Shown here one piece after another: positions 1 through 8,383 of a DNA stretch of 64,000 nt (positions are counted from its first letter, which is position 1; each line of letters begins with the position of its first letter). The stretch comes from Loktanella sp. D2R18 (GTDB lineage: Bacteria; Pseudomonadota; Alphaproteobacteria; Rhodobacterales; Rhodobacteraceae). Under the pieces are notes generated by a model. That model made no database searches and was not told the origin of the DNA. It saw only the letters and a list, made by a program, of their open reading frames with translations. The DNA lies in the NCBI RefSeq assembly GCF_003318235.1, contig NZ_QOCG01000004.1:62001-126000 (forward strand), written 5' to 3'. The position numbers were made by a program, and so were the translations under genes.

Positions 1-662
1 CTGGTATAAAGTATCCGGTCGCCGGTAGGTGAAAACCGTGGTGCCAGCACAATGGCACTGCTATCGGTCAGATATTGTGTATTTTCACCGTCAAAATCCA
101 TCACGGCCAAACGCATTTGGCGGTTATCTTTAGGGCCGCTTTCCGCGACATAGACAACGCGGCTATCAAAATAGCCGCCTTCGCCCGTGATCCGGCTATA
201 GACTGCATCCGCAACCTTATGGCCCATGCGCCGCCAGCCAGCGGTGGTGCCTGCAAGCTGCAAACCGCCGCCCAATTCTTGGCCAGAATAGATATCATAC
301 AGCCGGAATTTCACAGTCATCTGGTTGCCATTCACCGCAACCGCGCCTGTGACCAAAGCCTGCGCATTGATCGCGCGCCAATCGGCAAAGGCAATCGGCT
401 GCGAGAACGACGTGATCTGCGAGATATACGCATTCGCCGGAATTTCGCGGAACAACCCGGTGCCGGACAGGTCTTGGGCGACCAAGCGGTTTAAATTGTT
501 TACGACCTGTGCGGCTTCGGCGTTTTCAGCCTGAAATACGGGGGCTGCAAAGGTAATCGGTTCGATCACCCCATCGGTGATGGTCAGCCGCAACGGGCCG
601 TTTTGAGCAGCGACAGGTCCTGCCAAAATTAGGGCCACCAAAAGTGTCAGAATTTTTTTCAT
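1..662 (-). CDS. tolB: Tol-Pal translocation protein TolB (C-terminus beyond window edge)
   Basis: TolB is a periplasmic beta-propeller protein that links the inner-membrane TolQRA motor to Pal and helps outer-membrane constriction at division. The reading frame starts at the ATG complementary to 660-662 with a signal peptide ([20 protein letters not shown]) and then a TolB N-terminal domain. This passes into the first propeller blade (YVAESGP, then [16 protein letters not shown] and [14 protein letters not shown]). About 220 codons are present; the rest, including most of the propeller, lies left of base 1. It follows tolA on the same strand after a gap of about 105 bp, the usual tolQRAB order. 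Partial only because the window ends; no damage is seen. Confidence 0.93.
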   Translation of the reverse strand, partial: MKKILTLLVALILAGPVAAQNGPLRLTITDGVIEPITFAAPVFQAENAEAAQVVNNLNRLVAQDLSGTGLFREIPANAYISQITSFSQPIAFADWRAINAQALVTGAVAVNGNQMTVKFRLYDIYSGQELGGGLQLAGTTAGWRRMGHKVADAVYSRITGEGGYFDSRVVYVAESGPKDNRQMRLAVMDFDGENTQYLTDSSAIVLAPRFSPTGDRILYT

Positions 663-767
663 CTTCTTCGCCTCATTTCGCATCGTCAGGTTGCCCCTGA
701 TCCGCGTCTCTCTTTATTTTCATAGCAGATGGATGAAACCATTTCACCTCACCTGCGCGTGTTCTTT

Positions 768-1892
768 TTACCGTAGCCGCATCTGACTTGGGTCAAATGT
801 GATTACGATGTCTTTCCAGTGTTCAAACTTCTCGGATGGCAAATTGTACCCCCCACGTTCGACCGAGCAACGCAAAATTGCGCGACGAGCTGCATCAAAT
901 GCAGTGCGCGTGGCAGCTTCATCCCCGCCGCTACTTGAAATCAGTTCGACATCATTGCCGACGACTCTGCGGTTGGCATCCAAGCTAAACCCAACTTCGA
1001 CGACGACGTTCGCGGCTTGCGAGCCCGTATTTACGTTCCAACACGCGCTTATCGCCAAACGAAAACTCGACTCCTCTAGCGACGTTAAGGCTGGGCCTAC
1101 AGCAACCGCTGGCGCTTCAGCAGCCAAAGCCGCTGCAAGGGCCGCTTCGACAGCGTCATCGCTGGGTGTTTCCACCTCGGTAGGCGCCTCTGCCGTTTCG
1201 GTTGGCGTATCAGGCTCCGGCGCTGGTGGCGTCGGGCGGCTAGGCCGCGAAACGGGGCGCAACGAGGTTTCAACCAAGCCTGACGGCTTTTCATCCTCAA
1301 TCGCGATTTCAGTTGCCGTTACTTCGGGCGCAGTTGGGGTGTCGTCTTCGATTGGCACATCTGCGGTTGTTGTTTCATCTGGCACGACTACTTCGCGCAC
1401 GGTATCATCGATCTGCGCATCCGGTGGAGGTGGCGCAGTTGGAACCGTCGCGACACGCGGCGCTTGCGTTGGCGCAGGCTCTGCATTGACGTCAACATTC
1501 GGCGACGATGGGAGCGATTCAGGCACATCGGGTGTCTCAGGGGGAGTGTCTTCTGCCTCGGTCACCAGCATCTCTGGCGGCGGGGGTGGTGGAAGCTCAT
1601 CATCAGGTGGATCAACTGGGTCTGGGGGCGGCGTATGCTCTGCCGGGTCCTCTGCCGATGGTGGCGGGGGCGGTGTGTCGTCAATTTCCGGCTGCACTGG
1701 CGCAGTGGGGTCGGCTTCACCCGGCTCGGGTGTGCGGGCAGCCCTCAATTCTTCAAAGGCTTCGCCACTAATGACGGATACATCCATCGCGTCAAAGTCC
1801 AGCGGGTCCGCATTGAACCCCCAGCCAAAGAACAGCCAGCCAATCAAAGCAACATGGCCTGTGGCAGAAATATACGTGCCCGGCGTGCGCAT
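768..1892 (-). CDS. tolA: Cell envelope protein TolA-like (TonB-type energy transducer)
   Basis: A 374-residue inner-membrane protein with one N-terminal membrane segment (about residues 9-27). A long periplasmic region extremely rich in Pro, Glu, Thr and Ala follows (about 50-255), then a folded C-terminal domain (about 260-374) with two cysteines and a TonB/TolA-like alternation of strands. In the Tol-Pal system TolA spans the periplasm and carries force from TolQ-TolR to TolB-Pal. The sequence of the Pro/Glu-rich linker is not conserved in this family, so the call rests on architecture and position between tolR (3 bp upstream) and tolB. The linker makes the opposite strand appear open for 533 codons; that is a composition artefact. 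Confidence 0.88.
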   Translation of the reverse strand: MRTPGTYISATGHVALIGWLFFGWGFNADPLDFDAMDVSVISGEAFEELRAARTPEPGEADPTAPVQPEIDDTPPPPPSAEDPAEHTPPPDPVDPPDDELPPPPPPEMLVTEAEDTPPETPDVPESLPSSPNVDVNAEPAPTQAPRVATVPTAPPPPDAQIDDTVREVVVPDETTTADVPIEDDTPTAPEVTATEIAIEDEKPSGLVETSLRPVSRPSRPTPPAPEPDTPTETAEAPTEVETPSDDAVEAALAAALAAEAPAVAVGPALTSLEESSFRLAISACWNVNTGSQAANVVVEVGFSLDANRRVVGNDVELISSSGGDEAATRTAFDAARRAILRCSVERGGYNLPSEKFEHWKDIVITFDPSQMRLR

Positions 1893-1895
1893 GCC

Positions 1896-2375
1896 CTACC
1901 CGTCCGACCCCGCGAATGATGGACCACCAACATCAGTCACCAGACCAATGTTAGAAAACCCTCCTGCGTTCAACGCGCCCATAATTTCGGCAACAGCGTT
2001 CCACTGGTTCGTGCCATCGGCGCGCAAGAAAATGCGGTCAGACGTGCGTTCGGCGGCGATAGCCTGCAATTTTGCGACCAGTTCATCGGGCGATGTTTCT
2101 GTCTCCTGGATCATCACGATACCTTCGGCGGTGATCGTGACCGTTAGCGGTTCTTCGTCATCACCCGGCAGAGCATCAGCGGCAGTTTTTGGCAGATCCA
2201 CTGGCACACCCACCGTCATCAACGGGGCTGCCACCATAAAGATAATCAAAAGCACCAACATCACGTCCACAAACGGCGTGATGTTGATTTCAGCCATCGG
2301 CTGCGTGCCGCCACCACTACGCCGCCGTCTACGCCGTCCGCCGCCGCCACCTGATTTGGTTACACCTGCGCCCAT
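1896..2375 (-). CDS. tolR: Tol-Pal motor protein TolR (ExbD family)
   Basis: A 159-residue ExbD/TolR family protein: short cytoplasmic N-terminus, one membrane helix (about 33-52) and a periplasmic domain. The helix starts with the family motif INITPFVDVMLVLLIIFMV, whose Asp is the proton-coupling residue. Oddly, the N-terminus is long and strongly basic, with Gly runs around six consecutive arginines (about residues 13-20). If the start is right this is an unusual cytoplasmic tail; an internal Met just before the AEINITPF motif is a possible alternative start. It lies 2 bp downstream of tolQ and 3 bp upstream of tolA, so translation is probably coupled. Confidence 0.93.
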   Translation of the reverse strand: MGAGVTKSGGGGGRRRRRRSGGGTQPMAEINITPFVDVMLVLLIIFMVAAPLMTVGVPVDLPKTAADALPGDDEEPLTVTITAEGIVMIQETETSPDELVAKLQAIAAERTSDRIFLRADGTNQWNAVAEIMGALNAGGFSNIGLVTDVGGPSFAGSDG

Positions 2376-2377
2376 AA

Positions 2378-3052
2378 TTAGCTATCCAGCTGGCGACTAA
2401 GGATTGTCGCGAATTCATCCGCAAAGGCTTCATAGCCTGCGATGATGCGATCACTATCTGCGGACAGTTTGTTATAGAATATCACGGCGGGAATCGCTGC
2501 CAAAAGTCCCAAACCCGTCGCCAAAAGCGCCTCGGCGATCCCAGGTGCGACAACGGCAAGGTTCGTGTTTTGGGCTTCGGCGATTTCGATAAACGCGTTC
2601 ATGATGCCCCAAACCGTCCCGAACAGACCGACAAACGGCGCTGTCGATCCGACGGTCGCCAAAACAGGAAGACCCTTTTGCAGCCGCGCGGCCTCTTTCG
2701 CGATGGCGACATCCATAGAGCGATCAATGCGTGCAGTTGCCCCTGCGATCAGGCCACCGTCTTGGCGGTGCGATCTGCGCCATTCCAACATACCTGCCGC
2801 AAAGATCTTTTGGCTGGCGCCCTGTGGGTCAGCGCCGATCTGATCAAACAATGCATCCAAGGGCTCACCCGACCAGAACTGTTGATCAAAAGTATCAGCC
2901 TCTGTCCGGGCGTTACGGTATTGCACGATCTTGTCCACGATCACGGCCCAGCACCAAACGGATGCGGCCATCAGTAAGATCATAACAAGTTTTACGGTAA
3001 TTGTTGCGCGCGCAAATAGCGCCCACATCGTGAAGTCGGTTGCTGCTTCCAT
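2378..3052 (-). CDS. tolQ: Tol-Pal motor protein TolQ (ExbB/MotA family)
   Basis: A 224-residue inner-membrane proton-channel subunit. It has an N-terminal helix (about 17-37), a cytoplasmic loop, and two C-terminal helices. The second helix carries the family signature VGLFGTVWGIMNAF, and the third has GLGLLAAIPAVIFYN. With TolR it forms the proton-motive-force driven motor that energises TolA. First gene of tolQRAB; the intergenic stretch to ybgC is 113 bp, enough for a promoter, but no convincing -35/-10 pair was seen. Length is normal for alphaproteobacterial TolQ. Confidence 0.95.
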   Translation of the reverse strand: MEAATDFTMWALFARATITVKLVMILLMAASVWCWAVIVDKIVQYRNARTEADTFDQQFWSGEPLDALFDQIGADPQGASQKIFAAGMLEWRRSHRQDGGLIAGATARIDRSMDVAIAKEAARLQKGLPVLATVGSTAPFVGLFGTVWGIMNAFIEIAEAQNTNLAVVAPGIAEALLATGLGLLAAIPAVIFYNKLSADSDRIIAGYEAFADEFATILSRQLDS

Positions 3053-3165
3053 TGTGCCTGCTCTGCCTGTAGGCCCGGTTTTGGGCTCTGATTAAGGCGA
3101 GATATAACGCATTCGAAATCGAAAAGCCAATCAAACCCGTATTACAAGGCTGAAACCCACACGAA

Positions 3166-3552
3166 TTAACGCGTGGATTGGCGGATCTGTGCCGGAAGCC
3201 GGGCCACGGCCCCCGTTTCATCCATGCAAATAATTGTCACAATCGCACGAAAAATAAGTGTTTCGCCGCGTTTGATGTCTTGCGACACGGTCAGACGCAC
3301 ACCGGTGCTTTTGCTGACAGAGGTTTCAACGATCAAATTATCGTCAAATCGGGCCGGCGATAGGTAGTCAGCCTCGACACGGCGCACTGCAAAAACCACT
3401 CCTGCGGCCTTCATCGCAACCTGATCAATCCCCAATTCGCGGACCCATTCAGAACGGGCGCGCTCAATGAACTTCAGATAATTGGCATAGTAGACGATCC
3501 CGGCAAGGTCGGTATCTTCGTAGTAGACGCGGACGGGGAACTGATGGGTCAT
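3166..3552 (-). CDS. ybgC: Tol-Pal-associated acyl-CoA thioesterase YbgC
   Basis: A 128-residue hotdog-fold thioesterase. The N-terminal motif YYEDTDLAGIVYYANYLKF followed by ERARSEW is the 4HBT/YbgC signature, including the catalytic Asp. Members hydrolyse short- or medium-chain acyl-CoA and are nearly always encoded with tolQRAB, which is the case here. Its ATG overlaps the stop of the upstream unknown gene by 4 bp (ATGA), which indicates translational coupling. Length matches the family. The physiological substrate is not shown by sequence. Confidence 0.93.
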   Translation of the reverse strand: MTHQFPVRVYYEDTDLAGIVYYANYLKFIERARSEWVRELGIDQVAMKAAGVVFAVRRVEADYLSPARFDDNLIVETSVSKSTGVRLTVSQDIKRGETLIFRAIVTIICMDETGAVARLPAQIRQSTR

Positions 3553-4160
3553 GGCAAGCGCGCGCCGATACGCATGGCGTGGCTTGCATCACGCGCGGCA
3601 ACTGGCATCACCGGATCATAGGCCGCGCGAATAACGTCGCCGATCTCGGGACGCAGGGCAACTACCCCGTCGATCATCGCAAGCGGCGGCACTTCCGAAA
3701 ACGCCGTATCCGACCAAAGCAAAATCACCTGTACCGCTTGCGACAGAGCCAGCGTATCGGCTGGGGCCTGCGCCATTTGGTCATCCATGCGCATAAATAC
3801 AAAAGCGGCTTGAATGGCGCCAGCATCATCAAAACGAAAAATACGGTACTGATTGGCCTCAGCAACCTGCAAACGCGCAACCAGAGGGCCCAACTCTGGC
3901 AACATCTTATCCAGATGCGGCACGTCCAAGAGTTCTGCCCAATCATTGCAAAAAAACATCATCAGGTTGGCACCTAATTCCATGTCAGTCTCGTCCATTT
4001 TGTGACTGGCCAATGTCACAACGGCCTCGATAGCCCCTTTGAACAGCGCCAGTGTCGCATCATCAACACCAAACACCACTGGCACAATCGGGCGGCCCCA
4101 ACGGGCGAACACATAATCACCGTCAGACCGCGTGAACAAAGGCGCGACATCATACATCAT
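3549..4160 (-). CDS. Conserved-looking protein of unknown function between ruvB and ybgC
   Basis: I do not recognise a domain. The frame is open from 4193, but the first 11 codons of that longer version are encoded by the repeat element at 4167-4212. A GGAG sits 4 and 7 bp before the tandem ATGATG at 4160/4157, so I start here (about 203 residues). The protein is soluble, acidic and rich in Ala, Asp and Met. It has no signal peptide or membrane helix and a segment VVFGVDDATLALFKGAIEAVV near the start. It overlaps ybgC by 4 bp, so it probably shares a transcript with ybgC-tol and possibly ruvCAB. Function unknown. Confidence 0.75.
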   Translation of the reverse strand: MMYDVAPLFTRSDGDYVFARWGRPIVPVVFGVDDATLALFKGAIEAVVTLASHKMDETDMELGANLMMFFCNDWAELLDVPHLDKMLPELGPLVARLQVAEANQYRIFRFDDAGAIQAAFVFMRMDDQMAQAPADTLALSQAVQVILLWSDTAFSEVPPLAMIDGVVALRPEIGDVIRAAYDPVMPVAARDASHAMRIGARLP

Positions 4161-4166
4161 CTTGCT

Positions 4167-4212
4167 CCAAATACTCCCGCCGGAGGCGATCAAATTTCTC
4201 GAAAATTTGATC
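4167..4212 (-). repeat. Roseobacter-type hairpin plus GC-rich repeat element
   Basis: A perfect 10-bp inverted repeat (GATCAAATTT, loop CTCGA, AAATTTGATC; 4188-4212) is followed on the minus strand by GCCTCCGGCGGGAGTATTT. It lies between the ruvB stop and the start of the next gene. I recall this hairpin-plus-core arrangement as recurring in intergenic regions of Rhodobacterales genomes, so I call it a repeat. Only one copy occurs in this window, so repetition cannot be shown here. Its role may be transcript processing or attenuation; that is inference. Confidence 0.55.
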
Positions 4213-4219
4213 TACGCCC

Positions 4220-5239
4220 TCAGCCAAATAAATCATCTCGTGACTTTGGTTGATCCAACCCCAAATGCGCCCAAGAAGCTTGTGCAAGCATCCGCCCGCG
4301 TGGGGTGCGCTGGATCAGGCCCTTTTGTAACAGATAGGGCTCAATCACATCTTCCAAACTATCGCGACTTTCGGACAGGGCCGCCGACATCGTCTCAATG
4401 CCAACGGGACCACCGCCGTAGCTTTCTGCGACCAAACGCAAATAGCGGCGGTCGGCATTATCCAAACCCAGATGATCAACACCAAGCCGGGTCAACGCGC
4501 GATCAGCAATTTCTTGGGTCACGGTGCCGTCACCTTCAACAATCGCGAAATCAACAACGCGGCGTAGCAACCGGCCTGCAATCCGTGGGGTGCCACGGGC
4601 GCGGCGCGCAATCTCGCGCGCCCCACCGTCGGATGCCGGCGCCCCCATCATCCGGGCTCCGCGCGTCACGATCTGATGCAGCTCATCTTCGGTATAAAAC
4701 TCAAGCCGGGTCGGAATGCCAAACCGGTCGCGTAAAGGCGTCGTCAGCAGCCCCATGCGCGTGGTCGCCCCAACAAGCGTGAAGGGTTGCAATTCGATGC
4801 GCACGGTCCGCGCGGCTGGACCTTCGCCAATCACCAGATCCAGCTCAAAATCTTCAAGCGCGGGATAAAGAACCTCTTCAACAGCCGGGTTCAGACGATG
4901 AATTTCGTCGATAAACAAAACATCGCGCGCCTCTAGGTTGGTCAAGATAGCAGCCAAATCACCTGCTTTGGCCAGCACCGGCCCAGATGTCATACGAAAG
5001 CTCACGCCCAATTCGCGGGCCATGATCTGTGCAAGGGTGGTTTTCCCCAACCCCGGCGGGCCGTGAAACAATGTGTGGTCCATCGCTTCACCACGACGGC
5101 GCGCGCTTTCTATAAAGACCTTGAGGTTCGCACGCGCATCCGCCTGCCCGACAAATTCATCAAGCACCTGTGGACGCAGCGCGCGGTCCGCATCTTCGGG
5201 CTGAGGCGCTGCGCGCAATGTCGGGTCTGGCTCATTCAT
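4220..5239 (-). CDS. ruvB: Holliday junction branch migration ATPase RuvB
   Basis: A 339-residue AAA+ motor that forms hexamers on DNA and drives branch migration with RuvA. Visible motifs: Walker [10 protein letters not shown] (about residue 60), Walker [10 protein letters not shown], the sensor region [18 protein letters not shown], and a C-terminal winged-helix DNA-binding domain ending in [13 protein letters not shown]. It follows ruvA with a gap of about 10 bp, in the order ruvC-ruvA-ruvB. Length is normal. Nothing unusual. Confidence 0.98.
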   Translation of the reverse strand: MNEPDPTLRAAPQPEDADRALRPQVLDEFVGQADARANLKVFIESARRRGEAMDHTLFHGPPGLGKTTLAQIMARELGVSFRMTSGPVLAKAGDLAAILTNLEARDVLFIDEIHRLNPAVEEVLYPALEDFELDLVIGEGPAARTVRIELQPFTLVGATTRMGLLTTPLRDRFGIPTRLEFYTEDELHQIVTRGARMMGAPASDGGAREIARRARGTPRIAGRLLRRVVDFAIVEGDGTVTQEIADRALTRLGVDHLGLDNADRRYLRLVAESYGGGPVGIETMSAALSESRDSLEDVIEPYLLQKGLIQRTPRGRMLAQASWAHLGLDQPKSRDDLFG

Positions 5240-5248
5240 GGGCCATCT

Positions 5249-5902
5249 CTACTCTTTTGGAGCCAAAAGCTTCAAGGCCGCACGGATCAAGCGCGATGTA
5301 TCCGCATCTGGATCGGCGCCTGCGGCTTCGGCCACAGCACTTGCCGCGTCGCCGGGCGCATAGCCAAGATTTCCCAGCGCCGAAAGCGTTTCAGCCTGTG
5401 CCGGGTTCGCCTTTTTCGTAGGCTTCCGACGCACGGGTGCCGCTTCTTCGATCACCGCAGTATCAACAGGTTCGGCGACCGCCCCATGCAACGCCATGAC
5501 GCCCGGCGCTTTATCTTTGAGATCAAGAATGACTTTTTGTGCGGTCTTCGGGCCAACGCCTTTGGCTTTTGCAACGGCATTCCAGTCACCCAGCGCAATC
5601 GCGCGGCTGACGCCGTCTTCGCCCAAAGTACCCAAAATCGATAGCGAAGCCTTGGCCCCGATCCCTTGCACCGACATGAGCATCCGATGCCATTCTTTTT
5701 CGACCAAAGTCGTAAACCCGAACAGCTGCAAATTATCTTCGCGCACCAACAGATCCGTATATAGCGCAACCGCCTCACCGTTGCCCGGCAAACCGGCCAT
5801 CACACGGTCGGACACATAAATAATGTAGCCCACACCGCGCACATCGATCAAAACGTGATCGGTGCTACGATATTCAAGCCTACCTGCAATCTTACCAATC
5901 AT
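5249..5902 (-). CDS. ruvA: Holliday junction DNA-binding subunit RuvA
   Basis: A 217-residue protein that binds four-way junctions as a tetramer and recruits RuvB. The start is set at [20 protein letters not shown], the canonical N-terminal OB domain. Its ATG overlaps the ruvC stop (ATGA), and the longer open frame upstream only reads ruvC in another phase. Two helix-hairpin-helix segments follow ([13 protein letters not shown] and [13 protein letters not shown]), then a flexible linker and the C-terminal RuvB-contact domain ([18 protein letters not shown]). The linker is Ala/Pro/Glu rich, as is common. Confidence 0.97.
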   Translation of the reverse strand: MIGKIAGRLEYRSTDHVLIDVRGVGYIIYVSDRVMAGLPGNGEAVALYTDLLVREDNLQLFGFTTLVEKEWHRMLMSVQGIGAKASLSILGTLGEDGVSRAIALGDWNAVAKAKGVGPKTAQKVILDLKDKAPGVMALHGAVAEPVDTAVIEEAAPVRRKPTKKANPAQAETLSALGNLGYAPGDAASAVAEAAGADPDADTSRLIRAALKLLAPKE

Positions 5903-6405
5903 GCCCCTGCCCTCGCCAATGCTTTGGCCAATGTACCCGCTGATTGCAGGTGGTGCGAATGACAAATCGCTATCGCAAGCGCATCTGCGGCATCCGCACC
6001 GGCAATTTTCACGCCGGGCAGCTGGAGCTTTACCATATGTTCAACCTGATGCTTTTCCGCATGACCAACGCCGACAACTGCCTTTTTGACCGCATTCGGC
6101 GCATATTCACCAATGACCAGCCCAGCCTGTGCCGGGACCAGCATCGCGATGCCGCGGGCCTGCCCAAGCTTCAGCGTCCCCACGCCATCCTTGTTTACAA
6201 ATGTTTGCTCGACTGCGGCAGCGTTAGGTGCCCATGCATGAATAACATCGGTGAGCTGCATATGCAGTGAAAGTAGCCGTTCACCAAGATCGGCGCCCTT
6301 AGAATGACAAATGCCATTTGCGATATGCGACAGGCGTGAACCCGCGACTTCGATCACGCCCCATCCCATATTTCGCAGGCCGGGGTCGATTCCCAATACA
6401 CGCAT
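5899..6405 (-). CDS. ruvC: Crossover junction endodeoxyribonuclease RuvC
   Basis: A 168-residue RNase H-fold resolvase that nicks Holliday junctions symmetrically. The start at [19 protein letters not shown] places the first catalytic Asp at residue 7. Further acidic residues are in [10 protein letters not shown] and near the C-terminus in [14 protein letters not shown]. An upstream in-frame extension is unconvincing, because it begins inside an AT-rich region holding a LexA-like sequence. First gene of ruvCAB, overlapping ruvA by 4 bp. Confidence 0.97.
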   Translation of the reverse strand: MRVLGIDPGLRNMGWGVIEVAGSRLSHIANGICHSKGADLGERLLSLHMQLTDVIHAWAPNAAAVEQTFVNKDGVGTLKLGQARGIAMLVPAQAGLVIGEYAPNAVKKAVVGVGHAEKHQVEHMVKLQLPGVKIAGADAADALAIAICHSHHLQSAGTLAKALARAGA

Positions 6406-6712
6406 TGCTCGCCTCGTTTTTATTTTTGTAAAAACCACATAGCACAAAACGCGAACATAAACCAAGCCACATTCGAATCACAGGCTTTGACCCCACCAAA
6501 AATCTCGCTTGGCTTAAAGAAAACCATGCTAAATCAGGGCCCTAGTAATCCCTTAAAAACAAGGAGATTTTACAGGCAACTGCCTAAAACGTAGGCATTC
6601 TAAAAACTCATACGAGCTATGCAAAAAATGGGGTACCGCCGGATCCGAATCCCCCCTAAATGCCGGTCATCAAGTCATTTCTGCAACGCAGATCAACACA
6701 AGGAACGACCCA
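6406..6712. other. Intergenic region between ruvC and the DUF1127 gene
   Basis: About 307 bp, comparatively AT-rich, between divergent genes. It contains the LexA-like site near ruvC and an AAGGA ribosome-binding site just before 6713. No convincing protein, tRNA or strong hairpin was seen; short open frames here lack coding character. It should hold both divergent promoters, possibly with an upstream leader for the DUF1127 gene. Confidence 0.6.
6442..6456 (-). promoter_or_regulatory. Possible LexA box upstream of ruvC
   Basis: On the minus strand, 37 bp before the ruvC ATG, the sequence reads GTTC-GCGTTTT-GTGC. The alphaproteobacterial LexA box is GTTC-N7-GTTC, so seven of eight conserved bases match. 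ruv genes are DNA-damage regulated in many bacteria, which makes the site plausible; one mismatch in a short motif makes chance occurrence possible. Confidence 0.35.
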
Positions 6713-6922
6713 ATGGCCAACGTCCAAACAAACCTCGCAACGTCCAGCATCCTTGCAGGCCGCGTTGCATCGTTTTTTCACCACACATTAAACAACGCCG
6801 TGCAATGGAATGCCGCACGTATCACACGCAACTCGCTGTCCAAACTCTCAGCGCGCGAGCTGGATGATATCGGACTCTCATTTGGCGACATCCACGCCGT
6901 AGCGACACGCAAAGCACGCTAA
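6713..6922 (+). CDS. Small DUF1127 domain protein
   Basis: A 69-residue basic protein whose C-terminal half carries the DUF1127 pattern LSARELDDIGLSFGDIHAVA followed by a basic tail. DUF1127 proteins are short, Arg-rich and common in alphaproteobacteria. Some bind RNA or affect phosphate and carbon metabolism, but the role of this member is unknown. An AAGGA lies 8 bp before the ATG. A strong terminator follows 23 bp after the stop, so this looks like a monocistronic, probably well-expressed gene. Confidence 0.85.
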   Translation: MANVQTNLATSSILAGRVASFFHHTLNNAVQWNAARITRNSLSKLSARELDDIGLSFGDIHAVATRKAR

Positions 6923-6945
6923 TCTTACCGCCACTCACACACACG

Positions 6946-6975
6946 AAAGGCCGCGCTGATCCAGCGCGGCCTTTT
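6946..6975. terminator. Strong bidirectional Rho-independent terminator
   Basis: A 13-bp stem (AAAGGCCGCGCTG / CAGCGCGGCCTTT) with a 3-nt loop, ending in TTTT on the plus strand and preceded by AAA that gives a U-run on the minus strand. It sits between the convergent DUF1127 gene and the small membrane protein gene and can serve both. Confidence 0.9.
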
Positions 6976-6998
6976 CGTTTTCGCTCCGTAAAGAGTGA

Positions 6999-7343
6999 CT
7001 ATGGCATGATCGTTTTGACTTGGCCTGCGATAAACACAGTTGCAACGTCAGGCTGCATAACCCAAGCACCAGCCTGCTCAACAAATGAACCGCTGCTCAA
7101 ACCGGCAACGCGCTCTTCATAAGCTTCGGCACCCAGTGCTGCAAAAAGAAAGCCTTTAAACAAAAAGCCTGTAACGACCAGCGCGATAAGGCCTTTGAGC
7201 GGGAAGCGCGGGCGATAGACACGTGGGCGGGCGACGATCAGACCATCGGCATTAACTGAAGTCACAACACCGTTAGCCATACGGTCATGACGACGTACGA
7301 TACGCTTCAGTCGTTTATCAAAAGGGACATTTGCCTGTGCCAT
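6999..7343 (-). CDS. Small single-pass membrane protein, unknown
   Basis: A 114-residue protein started at MAQANVPFDKRLKRIVRRHD because a GGAG lies 6 bp upstream; the longer open frame lacks a ribosome-binding site. It has a basic N-terminus, one hydrophobic stretch (about 49-68, FPLKGLIALVVTGFLFKGFLFAA), and a C-terminal extracytoplasmic or cytoplasmic part. No known domain recognised. It faces the DUF1127 gene across a shared terminator and stands apart from prmA. It may be a Rhodobacterales-specific protein; function unknown. Confidence 0.72.
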   Translation of the reverse strand: MAQANVPFDKRLKRIVRRHDRMANGVVTSVNADGLIVARPRVYRPRFPLKGLIALVVTGFLFKGFLFAALGAEAYEERVAGLSSGSFVEQAGAWVMQPDVATVFIAGQVKTIMP

Positions 7344-7440
7344 ACTAAACTCCAAAAAAATACACGGATTAACTCCGTATAGGCTTACTACCCATGTGAT
7401 CAGAAACAAGGATTTTCACAAGAAACATATAAACGATTCG

Positions 7441-8319
7441 TCAAATTGGAATATTCTTGCTCATTGTTAACGTTGTCCATTCAACAATGCTACTACTTTT
7501 GACAAGATTGAACCCATTTTTAGCATAAGCCGCAATCACCTCATCGGCCTGCTCGTTCAATATCCCCGAAAGAATCACGTGCCCACCATTTACAATATTC
7601 TGCCCCATTGCGGGTGCCAGCCCAATAAGCGGGCCCTTTAGAATATTAGCAAATATCAAATCATAGGGCGCGCCGGCTGCCAGTTCAGGCGCATCAAACC
7701 CAGCAGCAACAACGCAATCCACCTGCCCCGAAAGCCCGTTTGCAGCGACATTCGCCGCTGCAACTTCGACCGCGACGGGATCAATGTCGCTGGCAAGCAC
7801 GACGTCAGGGATAACTTTGGCCGCGGCCATCGCAAGCACTGCGGTGCCGCAGCCCACATCAATCACCCGCCCACCGGTAAACCCGGCGTTACAAAGCGCA
7901 TCAAATGCCTGTAAACAACCTAGAGTTGTTCCGTGATGACCTGTTCCGAACGCCATCGCGGCGTCAATCAGCAGTGGGATTTTGTCGGTTGGCACCGTAT
8001 CCGCATCATGGCTGCCATAAACGTAAAACCGCCCTGCCGCGACAGGTGCCAATTCGCGCTGCACTTTGGACACCCAATCTTGATCGGGAAGCTCGGAAAT
8101 ATTGAACGGTTTCGCGTCATGCAGCGCCGAATAAACGGCCAATGCGCCTGCGTCTGGATACTCTAAGAAGTAGGCCGCGACCTCCCACAGGCCGGACCCA
8201 TCCTCGATTTCAAAAACACCTACCCCGGTGGGTTCTGGCACCAAATCTTCAAGCGCTTCCGAAAGCTGATAGGCCGCGTCTTCGCCCAAGATGGTGGTTA
8301 ACGCTGTAAACGTGGTCAT
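7441..8319 (-). CDS. prmA: Ribosomal protein L11 methyltransferase PrmA
   Basis: A 292-residue SAM-dependent methyltransferase that methylates Lys and the N-terminus of L11. The start MTTFTALTTILGEDAAYQL gives the usual N-terminal substrate-recognition domain; the earlier in-frame ATG would add an atypical basic tail. The catalytic domain shows the SAM loop VIDVGCGTAVLAMAAAK, then DIDPVAVEVAAANVAANG and FANILKGPLIGLAP (the NPP-like position reads NIL, as in PrmA). Stands between two unrelated genes on the same strand, 64 bp from msrA. Confidence 0.93.
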   Translation of the reverse strand: MTTFTALTTILGEDAAYQLSEALEDLVPEPTGVGVFEIEDGSGLWEVAAYFLEYPDAGALAVYSALHDAKPFNISELPDQDWVSKVQRELAPVAAGRFYVYGSHDADTVPTDKIPLLIDAAMAFGTGHHGTTLGCLQAFDALCNAGFTGGRVIDVGCGTAVLAMAAAKVIPDVVLASDIDPVAVEVAAANVAANGLSGQVDCVVAAGFDAPELAAGAPYDLIFANILKGPLIGLAPAMGQNIVNGGHVILSGILNEQADEVIAAYAKNGFNLVKSSSIVEWTTLTMSKNIPI

Positions 8320-8383
8320 ATCCGTTGCCCTTTTCCGGTGATCCCCCGAGTTAGGCACAGACCCTCGCCGCGTCAAGCCGCGC

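Noticed and set aside
799..2400. A 533-codon open frame opposite tolA and tolR
   Set aside because: It is the complement of the Pro/Glu-rich TolA linker, giving Ser/Gly-rich low-complexity translation; tolA and tolR on the other strand have clear family motifs.
4132..4782. A 216-codon frame opposite ruvB
   Set aside because: Antisense to the RuvB C-terminal winged helix; Ser/Arg-rich and without any domain.
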